From Anastatus disparis (taxonomy: Eukaryota; Arthropoda; Insecta; Hymenoptera; Eupelmidae), in the NCBI GenBank assembly GCA_017163975.1, contig JAFFSR010000237.1:3348001-3412000 (forward strand): 64,000 bases of DNA, read 5' to 3'. This document shows positions 46,371-57,614 of this stretch, piece after piece. Made by a program: the position numbers and the translations under genes. Positions within the stretch are counted from its first letter, which is position 1. Every line of letters begins with the position of its first letter. The notes below the pieces were generated by a model, which saw nothing but the letters and a program-made list of their open reading frames with translations, searched no databases and was not told the origin of the DNA.

Positions 46371-49135
46371 TATTTACCATAAAAAATGTACAATTTTTTA
46401 AAAATGAAAAAAAAAATTTTGTAAATAAGTTTATATAATCAAACAAAAATTTATGACAAAAGATTAATTAGAATACTATGGTATGAAAACGAAAAATAAA
46501 AAAACAAGACATGTATTTTAAAAATTGAAAAATTTGTGTTTTAAAATATATATAAATAATACTGTTGTAACCCTAAGTTCTTACAATATTTTATTAGATA
46601 CTTTCTCTGCCCGTAATAATAAAAAACGAGCTAGGGTCTATCGAATATAGTCTTTTTTAGATTACTACAGTCTCGTATCAAATATTAATGTTAAGTGTCA
46701 AATGTTTGATTATTTAGACAATTAAATTTTTTTTATTATGAAAACTTGATTTTTAACATAAAGTACAATAATATAATCACCTTTTACCTATTTACATAAT
46801 TCAAAAGTTGAGGTCGTCAGTGGCTCAGTCGGTAGAGCGATGGATTCATAATCTCGAAGACTCGAGTTCGAATCCCGCTCTCGGCCGATTGACATAAGCA
46901 CCACTGTACGTTACATGTGTTTTGTTCACAAATACACTGACGATCTCCGTCGCTAATTAACATCTCAATAATAGCATAAATACAGCGACGTTAAATAAAA
47001 AAAAAATTTAATAAAAATTTATTTTAAAAAAAATTTGTTATTTTATTAAAGCAAAAAATTATTTTTTTTATTGAAAGAACATTGATAATCAATATTTAAA
47101 ATTATTATAGTAATTCACATACATGTCTGTACTTTTTAAAACTTTTTAATTTTATGTTTATTAGATCTGTTAATAGATTTATGGACCTTTTTAGAATTAA
47201 ACTGATGACTGAGATTTTTTCAGAACAATTGTAAACGATCAATATTTATATATAACATACCAATACAATTATTAATTAAGACATTATAATAGAAATTAGA
47301 TATTTCAATCAATATTAATATTAGATGTTACATCATAAGTACAAGAAGTATATATAAATTTATGATTAGAAAAGAGATTTTGATATAATAATTATTTTTA
47401 CAGTAATACAATGATTTAATATTACTTTATATGAACTTGTTAATTGCATAATTGTTTATTAATACAAATAATGTAAATACACCTTCATTAGTTTTTTTCA
47501 CTACATAGATTTTAAAGTAATTATTGATTCGCCATATATTGAGGATTTATTAATACTGTCTATATATGTGAATGTAGTTTTAAAACTGAATTTTTTTGTA
47601 TCCAAATGTATTTTATTGAATTTAATAAAAATGTACATTTATTTTATTTTCTAAAACTTATCTACTAATCAAATAAGATATTAATGATGCGATTGTAAAA
47701 TCTAAATTTAATTTTTTATTTTAGAAGTAATCCATTATTTTAAGAAAAAACAATAAAGTACACCTATTATCATCTGAACTCATGAGACTCGTCTTTTTTT
47801 TTTGGTTTTTCTATCTTTTACGTATTATAAATTAAATATTTTATAGACATAGCAATTTTATGTACACCCATAGACATAAATCAATACCCGCTATAATTCT
47901 TTAACGAAAAACATATTTAAAAGACATCTAGAATCCTCGTATCTAACAGCTCTTTTGTACAGAAGACACCGATTCTTATCACCCAAAGAACTGTAATGGA
48001 AATATTTTATTGCAATAAAAGTCTTTTCAAATAAAAATATTTTTAATGATATACAATGAATTTTGTTATTTTACATGATTATAGATAAAAGAAATAAGTA
48101 TAAAATATAAATTGAAAAAAAAACACTTTTTTAAAAATAAATTTACATTTACTTTTTAAGTAGTTTATTTATATTATTAAATTTTTAATAGTAATATACA
48201 TCTATAGATAAACATTTACAAAATATTATTTTAAACTAAAATTTAATATATTCTTGAGTCTTTGGAAAAAAATATTCAATTTTTTTTATTAAGATTAATA
48301 CTAATATTATATTTTCGTCTATCTTAATAAATTTTATTAATTAGATTGAAAAACTAATTTTCAGGCTCCATTATGTCCGACCTTTTAGTTGCTATCTATA
48401 CTAATAAAAATTTTACATAATTATAATCATGATAAATTAAAAAATATTTTTATAAAAGTTTTACACATATACAATACTTTTTACGAACATTCAGTCGCCC
48501 TTATGAATACGTGTGATCACGTTAATATATTATACTCTCAATAACCACAGCGCTATATGACTTATGAATATTAATTGTAAAAAGAGTATTCAATTCTTAC
48601 ACATGAGATATATTAATGAAGTAGAGAAATAATAAATGTAATGAATTTTTCATCGAAGATGCATGAAAATTATCGAAAAACATATTTTCAGTCTTGCGTT
48701 TACTCGTACACGAAATTTGAATATGCAATATATTTGTCATTATCTGATTAGGAAATTAATAATATATTATGAAATAATGTACAGTGAACTTCTGAATTTT
48801 GCAACTGATCAATTTACATTTACTTCTTTCAATAAAATCAAGAATACTGATTAGTAAAATATAAAATACAAATACGACTTTATTCAAATAAATTGTTTTA
48901 AATTCTATAGAATTGTTTATAACTATTTAAAATTATTTTTAACAGTTTTATGCAATTATAAATAATACAATATCACTTAAAAGTCTATTTTACAAGTAAT
49001 GTTAGAAAACAAAAATTTTCAAACCGAAATTTATTTCACAATTAATCAATACTGGTTTCACCGATACACGAATATTCAGAAGTTTACCAATAATTTCATC
49101 GAGTTACATTATATCTTACATAAAATAATCTTATT
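46371..49135. other. Intergenic between SNMP D and the GPCR
   Basis: The 3' flank of copy D, alignable in patches with 38679-41900, with one SINE. A minus-strand AATAAA at 49030-49035 probably ends the GPCR transcript. No coding exon is seen. Confidence 0.5.
46812..47006 (+). mobile_element. tRNA-derived SINE (best-preserved copy)
   Basis: A tRNA-like head with A box GTGGCTCAGTCGGTAGAGC, anticodon-arm-like GATTCATAATC and B box GAGTTCGAATCCC is followed by a body with CAAATACACTGACGATCTCC and ATACAGCGACGTTAAATAAA, then poly-A. It is absent at the matching place in unit 1 (near 39.5 kb), so it inserted after the duplication. Confidence 0.88.
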
Positions 49136-52100
49136 TTATCCATTCCTTTGAACTTTCCTACTATTCGATCGTTGTTTATGATTATGCGCAAGCTTGCGTT
49201 GTTCCTTATTCCCAGCCGCACTCGAATCACTCCTACATAATAATACATTTTTATAAGCGCTTCTGTACTCCGAGCTCATGACAACATAAATAACAGGATT
49301 AATACAAGTTGTCAAATAAATAAGTATGTAACCGGCTATATTGAGACCTCGCCAGTCTATGACATTCTTAAAGGTTTTGGTCAAAGTTATTGGCAGATAA
49401 CAAATTAAAAATGACGAAAATATAACCAGTATCATTTTCAGTAATTTTTTATCCTTCGCTGACATTTTGCCAGTCTCGAACGTGCGTCCGCGTACGCTGC
49501 GAAAACGTGATTCGCGACGTAATATTCTACTGCTGCCACTTGTTGGAGTTACGTCACCGCGACGGCTGCTTGTGTTACTCGCACGACGTCTCTCAGATGG
49601 CGAATCCGAGCGCGAGCTTACGCAGTCGTCTGATACTTCTTCGTATCTGAAAATTAATGTTTTGTTATTATTGAGATTTATTTTTAATTAATTCTTTTAA
49701 TTGATGTTTAATTTAAATAATATCAATATTTTTTTAGGAAAAAATCTGCTTTATGAGTCAACAATGTGTTTTATTTATTCGATATTTGAAGTAACTGGTT
49801 TGTTATCTCCTTTAGAGCTTATATAAAATTGTTGGGACAAAGCCATCGTTAAGAAAATATCATTAAAATGTACATGATATCAACATTATTCCACGTCCAA
49901 ATTAAAATAAATTTAACGGAAATCCAAAAACAATAAACAATGTAAAATGAAAAATAATATACAAAATAAATAAATAAAGACATGTTAAAGTAAGTCAGTT
50001 ATTAAAAAATGTTTTAATGAAATCAATTGTTACTATGTTTAATTTATTATAAAATATTAAATAAAAGTAAAGACTATAGCTTTATGTTTTGACCATCGCC
50101 TTCAAACTTACTCTCTTTTATAATTTATAATTCAAATGAATGTCAAGTATTTCGTTGAGAATCAATATAGTAATGCATTTATTTAAAATAATTCAATATA
50201 AAAGATAAATAAATTTGTGAGCATATTTAATATTTTTCTTTTTATAAAAATATAAATAAATTATAAATAAATAAAAATGAAAAGAAAGAAGAAAAAAATA
50301 TCAACAAACCTAATAGTCGCCGGTGGACTTAAAAATCTCGATGTTGAATTAGTATTTGTAGTTTTCTGCAACGAGTGCGAATCTAATATCTGTTCAGATC
50401 CCCCAATACCATTTTTAGAAATCTGTGTATTCGAAGAATTATTAACATCGATATACGGCAACTCATCAAGACTTCTTGCAAAATTAGTATTTGTTTGCGA
50501 ATAATCTTCATGGCAATTATTCTGTACCCGAACTTCTGGTATAACACGTTCGTCCGATGCATCGGTATTGTTCACACTCGATTGTTGTTGTTCCTCGGAA
50601 AATTTCGGCAATGAAAATTTACGTAACGATGGTGAACTCGCACGATTACCCATAACTACGAGTACGTGATGCTCGCATTTTAGTGGTGAACCACTATTTT
50701 CACTCGTTGTATGGGTTGCTTGACAACTCATCGAACCGATTGCCGAGTCTTCGAGATTTTTTGATAATTTTGCCTGGAATATAGTTTATGTTAATTTTTA
50801 AATAAAAAAATATTGTTTTAGTTAAACTTATGTTGATGTTTGAAATTGTAAAACTTTATTAGTTCAAATTATACATTGATTCTTTAGGTTTCAGATATAG
50901 AAAAAGTTGAATAAACATTCTTATATGTTTTGAATTTCTTTTATTTTCTAATCAAAGATTATAATTATTTATAAAATGCTTGAAAATTTTATATTTTTAT
51001 ATATTTTATATTTTTATTACTCATTAAATAATAAAATATATAAGGACAATTTCAATTTAATTAAACAGTTTTATCTTCAAATTTATAAATTTATTACACA
51101 AACAATTTTAAAAAAAGTTAAATAAATGTACATATTCTGCATAATCTACTGACACCTGAAAAATCAAGGTTACAATTGATTTCGCAATAATTAAAATAAT
51201 CTTGTAAAATTAATTCTATAATTAACAATCAACGATCTTTCATTTGCATAAATAATTGAAAACTTTTTAAATAAACAAAAACATAAATACCTCAAAATTA
51301 GATTGCACAAGCTCTCTGGTAGCTTCGTCCCTTCTACGACTTTTCTGCGCAGTTTTTCTAACGATATAAAATATACGCGCATAGCATACGACGATAGCAC
51401 AGCACGGCGCAAGAAAGGCAAGAATAAATAAAAATTCCTTCGGACTATGATTATAAACGTCTGGTAATATTGAACAACTGCCGATGACAGGATCAAGACC
51501 AAAACGTCCCCATTGCTCGAACCAGGTTGGTATCAATGCTCCAAAACCACCAATCCACGTTGCGAGGACCATTAGTATCAGGTATTTCGGCTTGTATAAT
51601 CTGCGAAATTGTCATTACTGGTATTTTTCACGATAAGTTTTACAATAAAGAAACAAAAAAAAATAAAAGAAAAAAAAATTTCGCGTTTAAAATTTTTTAA
51701 GTCTTTTACTTGGTTTTTTTTTCAACATGTATAAATTATAAAATGAAATGAATTGACCATTTAGAAATTCAAATTAAATCTTTAGAAATTTTTTATTTAT
51801 TTATATTATGCAAAGATGACAATGTTATAATAAATTTATGTGTCAAATAAAAGTACGAATATGATATAGTCTTTCATAAAAAGCAAAACTTTATGACAAT
51901 CCGCACAAAATCTCATTACGTTAAAGAGACGTTTATATAACATAAATAAATTGCACTTTAATGCAAATCGTAAATTTTGTTTTTGATATAAAAATGTCAG
52001 ACGAAATGTGACATGCATATTATGCGAATATTGACATACATATACATATTTTATTTTTTTACAAAAAAAAAATAAATTTCCATACATTACTTATTTGAAT

Positions 52101-52462
52101 AGAAAAACCTTTTTTATAATAAAAATATTTCAATATTTTTTTTTATTTACGTAAAAAACAAAAAAAAAACAAATGATGAAAAAGCAAAACAACAATTAAA
52201 TATTTATAAAATTAACAGCTTACTTAGGATAAAGTCTTGGATGGCCAATCATGACGTATCGATTAATCGTTATCGCCAGCACGGTAAATAAACTAACCGC
52301 CACAAGACCGTACCTCAATAACGGAAATAATCGACAAAGTAAAGATCCATGAAGCCAAGCGCCATGCCAAAATGTTGACGTGGCCAGTGGTAAATTAAAA
52401 CAGCAAAACATCAGATCCGACATTGACAGGTTCATTATGAATACTGCAGTTGCGTTTCTTAG
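49136..52462 (-). CDS. Rhodopsin-family GPCR, moody/Tre1-like, 5' part not found
   Basis: Four exons on the minus strand: 52462-52224, 51600-51291, 50773-50310 and 49646-49136. They join in phase to 507 residues from just before TM2 to the stop. TM2 begins LRNATAVFIMNLSMSDL. An NRY motif (INRYVMIGHP) stands where most family members have DRY, as known for Tre1. TM4 contains MVLATWIGGFGALIPTW. TM5 is followed by a long third loop with RRRDEATRELVQ, AKLSKNLEDSA and an Arg/Ser-rich part. TM6 is KMILVIFSSFLICYLP and TM7 ends in NPVIY. The long third loop fits moody, which acts in the insect blood-brain barrier, better than the shorter Tre1. The exon with the N-terminus and TM1 must lie upstream, perhaps beyond 64000. 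The last exon is the source of the pseudogene fragment at 41900-42064. Confidence 0.85.
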
Positions 52463-52660
52463 CTGTAAATTTAAAATTAAAAAAAAGATAATATTAATTT
52501 AATATTAAATGTTTATGTCACATTTACATGATTCGCACTAAAATAAGATAAATTGAGTACTTTGCGCTTAAAAAAAATATAATTTTACGTTTTTATGTTT
52601 TTTTACTCCATATAAAATATTTTATAGGAAAAAATAATAGAAGTACTTTACACAAAATCT

Positions 52661-52862
52661 TTATTTTATTTTATTTTATTTAACGTCGTTGTATTTGTGC
52701 TATCATTACGATGCTAATTAGCGACGGAGGTCTCTGCGTATTTTTAAATAAAGCACATGCAATATAGAGTGGTGCTTGTATCAATCGGTCGAAAGCAAGA
52801 TTCGAACTTGGATCCTCGAGATAATAAATCCATCACTCTACCGACTGAGCCACTGACGATCT
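52661..52862 (-). mobile_element. tRNA-derived SINE
   Basis: On the minus strand, A box GTGGCTCAGTCGGTAGAGT and the B-box region AAGTTCGAATCTT are followed by the shared body and a tail made of repeated TAAAA units. Confidence 0.82.
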
Positions 52863-52915
52863 CTTCGAAACTTGAATTTTATTTTATTTTGAAAAGCACA
52901 TTTTGGAGTGTTTAA

Positions 52916-53554
52916 GGTGGCTCAAGCGATTTTTTCTAAAAAAGTGAAACTATCAAAAATTTGTATTAAAATATTCTTTATATCGTAATATTTCGATATT
53001 TATTTTGAAAAATAGAGGTTGACGAACTATTTTTAAAGAAAAAGATGTTTTAATAATTGTAAATAATACATGTGCTCTTATGGGACTGAATCATAAATTA
53101 GGTTTTACGGTAATATAAAAAAGTACAAGTTAAAATAAAAATTATACACTTATAGTTTGTTTCACGGAGATCATTTTTCAAGAAGAAAAAAAGGACTTGA
53201 CGAAGAAATACAAGAGAAAATAAATCTAAAAGAATGCGAAATAGAATTTGCTACACATAATGGCAGCTTCTGCGCATGCGCGTCAGATACAGACGCCATA
53301 CGTAAAGCTAACGTGCGTTCAGAGTGCTCAAAACCAACAAAACAGCAGGGACGTACCATAGTAAAACTTGTAATGAGAAACAAAACAAAAAATTTTCTTT
53401 CTTTTTTATTACTTTTGATTACTTAAAATTGTTTTCTTATCATAAGGAATAATCAATAATACTATTTAATTAGTTATAATAGCTTTATCAATAAAAACAT
53501 TTTGATGTCGCAGACAGGGCCCCGCTTGATACGGCACCAAGCGCTTGAGCCACC
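52916..53554. mobile_element. MITE with GGTGGCTCAAGCG ends and TTAA target duplication
   Basis: The left end GGTGGCTCAAGCG and the right end CGCTTGAGCCACC are exact complements. TTAA flanks both sides (52912-52915, 53555-53558), as in piggyBac-type insertion. It is 639 bases, with an internal open frame (53157-53426) that resembles no known protein. Confidence 0.8.
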
Positions 53555-54390
53555 TTAAGGAATGGTATATTATAAGTCTAAGGAGGGAAAACGTTCAATT
53601 CGTTCTGTAAACTTTTAAAATTATTATAATTTAAAAGAAAAATTCAAATAGTTTAATAATTTCACTATTAGATGCATAATAGTCACTTTAATCCGATTCG
53701 CTGATTTATTTTACAATATTTTAAATCTATTGCGCAAAAAAAATGTTAAATAAAAAGCAAAAATTTTAATGGTTTTATTCGCTATACTGGACGTCAAAGA
53801 GTTAACATAACGAATTCTAAACAAATTTTTTACAAGAATATACCTTTTTTCTTTCCCTTATCATAAATAACGTCAAAGAACAAAAAGGGTGAAACATCAC
53901 TCTAAAAATCATTGGCATGGAAAAAGTTCGAAAAAGCATCAGGTGTAAAAACTCAAAGGAAGAAGAAGAATTTAATGGCTTCCGTATATATAACGTGAGA
54001 CGATTTTCGTAAGATGAAAAAAAATTTAGCCTAAGGCTTGTATTAAATGGAGATGTATATCATCAAAACAATGAATGTTTTAGCAATGTATTGAATTTTA
54101 AAATAAAAACGATTTGTATGGGGTAAAAAAATTACAAAATTTAATGGAAAATAAACACAATGTAAATAATATACTTATAATCTGGAAGATATTAATTATT
54201 ACGTGAAAAATAGTCGTTACCCTAGTGGTTTTACTATTTTGTAAGATTTAGAAATACAATATTTGTTTTTTTTTTCATCTTTTGCATTGCATAATAGAAA
54301 TTGTCACATTCCATTATTTGCTTTTTTTATTATAACAATGCATGTGAAAAGATGTCATTTAATTTTTTAATTTCATTTTGATGCATACAA

Positions 54391-54663
54391 GAGGCAGCCG
54401 TATAGCTCTGTCCTTGTTTAATCTAAATTTTCGTTATTATTAATAAATTAAATATTGTTATACAAAAGTAAGGGTACAGCCCAATAGATTTCAGGATGAG
54501 CAAATGATCCTATTCTATGAAAAAACATAAAATTTTCATAGAATAGGATCGTTTGCTCGTCCTGAAATCTATTGGGCTATACCCTTACTTTTGTATAACA
54601 ATATTTAATTTATTAATAATAACGAAAATTTAGATTAGACAAGGACAAAGCTATACGGCCTCA
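54391..54663. mobile_element. Near-perfect foldback element
   Basis: Arms of about 130 bases pair almost perfectly (for example GCTCTGTCCTTG with CAAGGACAAAGC, and AGCCCAATAGATTTCAGGA with TCCTGAAATCTATTGGGCT) around a loop of about 15 bases. No coding capacity and no obvious target duplication. Confidence 0.82.
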
Positions 54664-57432
54664 TCTTAATATCTTTAGTGAAAATTAATAATGATTGCAA
54701 TCATATAAAAATATTTAGAATGAATACTAAAAACAAAATTACCAATAAATCTTTATCTCAACAACATAATCTTAAACAGTGCACTTTAAACAAACCACAG
54801 CTTAGAATAAACCAATAATGTTCTGCATTATATCACATATTGCATTACAGCCTTCCCCTAATACGGTTCAAAATAAGTATAATGTGTTTCTGGAAGAAGC
54901 TCTAAATTTATGCTACATAACTTATTGGTATGTTTTCCTTGTTGTAATCTACGGTTTATCAGAATAAACTTAATGCACATGGTCTTAAGTACAGTGAATT
55001 CGTTTATAGGGTGGATTATTTTTAAATTATATACAACAGCTCAGAAATTTAATGGGTATTGTTGAAGGGATAAATATATTGATGCATTCAAAGACATAGT
55101 CAGAAGTTTAATAAATATTATGAAAGGAATAAAAATATTGATGCATTTAAAGAGATGAAATTTGGCTAGTATTTATTTGTACGATTTGAGCTTTTCTTTT
55201 ATTAACACTCAACAAATGTTTAATTGTGTAGAAATTTTAGGTTTTCCTATTATTAATAATAGTTATTTCTTCGACTGAAAAGATATAGTAATCTTTTTTC
55301 CTTTTTCATTAATTAAAAATAGTGAATTTATTAATTTGAAAAAATAAATTAGAAGAAAACATAAATAGAAACTATTTTACTAATTAAATGTCAATTAATA
55401 GTAATATGAAGTGGATTTGTACTATAAATTAATTTTTAATTTTCTATAATTAAAGAATTAAAGAATTTTCTATACTTACAGTAATTAAGAAATTAAATAT
55501 AAGTTTACAATTAAATATACATATGTCATAATAGATCTAACAGTTAATTAATTTACAACTTTATACTAAGAAACTATTTACTCATAATGTCGCTTTTTGT
55601 AAAATGTAATCTTACATTAATTAATAATCTAAATAGTAAATAACTTTAATTTAGAATTTAATATTTTTTTAAAGACTGTCAGGGTGTTCATAACTGCCAA
55701 CACGTTTATCAATTTCCCAAAAAAAAAAAACTTCAACCATTTTATCAATTACGGCGAAACGTTAGATCAAAAGCATATAAAAATGATATATATTATACCA
55801 ATATATTGTCTGACCATATAAGCAATTCAATATCATTAAATAAATTCTCTCGGTCGTAAAAACATTTTATTACAAAAAAAAGCGAAAAGAACAATGAGAA
55901 TAAAAAAAAAAAAGAAGAAGGTAGAAAACAAAAGAATTATTGTTATAGACAACTCGTATAAATAAAATAACTTCTGAAACTGTCGTAAATGCGATTAGAC
56001 GCATAAAAAACAAAAGGGTTAAAAGAAGCCAAAGAAAAGAAGAGAAAAAAAACTACGAGAAAACAAGTAAAAAAGTCAAGTTTATCTCTAATAGCCATAA
56101 AGAGCCTATGGAAGAGAGAAAGAATGAACATAAAGAAAAAACTAGCAAAAAATATAACGTTTCAAGCCTCGTGCGAGAGACAATAAAGTTACAAAGTAAT
56201 CATTTGGTGTTACGTTTGACCGATCGTTACTTATACATAAACTTTTTCTTGTTTCTGTAATCCGTGTGAATTACGTTCATGAATATTACGCTTTCATACG
56301 TGTCATTAAATAAAGTTTAACTTGATGTCTTTACGCGTGCGAGCTTTTGCTGTATCGAATGTAACATCATGATTTCTTCATTTCTCGATTTGTCGTTAAT
56401 GCGTTATCAAAATTTTATAAGTTTATCGTTAAACGATGTTTAAACGATTCCTAAATTGTTTTTTTCTTTTTGTTATTATATCTGCTTTAAGGCGACTGCT
56501 AGCTGACGCTTTTTTCTGTACACGCGGAATGGTATAGTTATAAGCTATTTTCATATTTTTTTATTTCAGAAGATATTTTTATATGTACAAGTGCAATGTA
56601 GATCTGATTTTGATGTTGAAGTCGGTTTTATGCGATTTCGAATTTTTCAAAGTTTGTTTAAACTTTTTTTTATTATTCTTGATATTGTAAATCATAAATT
56701 ACAGCGTAAAGTACATCAAAAAAGTAGTTTCTTATTTTAGTGAACTATCTATCTATATCTTACTTTATATTTTATTGTCTTTTGGTTTATAAAAAAGAAG
56801 AATATTATTTTGAAATTTTGCGAAAAACTTTTATATTGCATAATTTATACTCTTGCATAAAATTGAAATATTCCATAATTCTCCAATGTAAAGCAAATAA
56901 AAAAGCCATTTAATTAACTCAAACAACAGCTTAACACCCACAAGAGTTTGTCATTTTTTTTTATAGTAGCCAAATCATAAAAGTCACGAATAAAAAAAAA
57001 TATATTAAACTGTTAAAAGAGAGAAATTTTTAAGTTTGTACATTAAAAGTGACAAAAGTATATATCATATCTTTTTTTACTTTAGAATTTTTCTAATATT
57101 ATTCCACGGTTTATGGACAGAAAGAAGAAGAAAAAAAAATAAAGACTTTCTTTTCGCTCACTCGTGAAGGGTATATATGCTCGCTTCTTTTTTAGGATGG
57201 CAATAAAATTTTGACGCGTTTTAAGCTTGTCTATATAAAAGATATGTCTCTGCAACGCCTTCACGTTCAATATGATATCGCAACTTTTTTTTTAAACTTT
57301 TTAAAATTTATGATATATATTTTTTATCATTTGCTATAAATTTTGAACAAGTTTTTCGTATTTTTACTAAAAATTAATGGACGGAATGAATTAATAACAT
57401 TTTTTAAATTTAGTTATGTTGCTTTTGATTAA

Positions 57433-57614
57433 AATAATGTAAGTTACCGACATTGCAGTTTTCCAAACTTTTAATCTTTATTTAAAAATTTTCCGAAATA
57501 TCTTTAAGTTTTTTATTAGTTAAAATGGAAGGCTGTGATATAAATATATTTTTAAAAGTTTTAGATTAAAAATCTAAAATTTGAAAAACTGTAATGTCGG
57601 TATTTTAAATTACC
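57433..57614. mobile_element. Palindromic MITE (TACCGACATTACAG family), TTAA flanks
   Basis: TTAA at 57429-57432 and 57615-57618. The left arm is ATAATGTAAGTTACCGACAT, the right arm GAAAAACTGTAATGTCGGTA, and the centre TTTTTTATTAGTTAAAATGG. Confidence 0.78.

Larger units (their letters stand above)
42065..49588. repeat. Segmental duplication, unit 2 (SNMP copy D to GPCR exon)
   Basis: Counterpart of 33033-42064. It begins with TTTATTTTCTTG-like sequence matching 33033 onward and runs into the functional GPCR exon. Unit-specific insertions include a minisatellite in SNMP D intron 1, a hairpin repeat in intron 4 and a SINE at 46812. Confidence 0.8.

Noticed and set aside
46812..46890. A functional tRNA gene at the head of each SINE
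   Set aside because: A and B boxes and a tRNA-like shape are visible, but all copies share a long non-tRNA body and A-rich tail, and the stems carry mismatches, so they are SINE heads.
53157..53426. Open frame of 89 residues inside the 52916-53554 MITE
   Set aside because: No resemblance to a transposase or other known family, and other copies are not available to show conservation.
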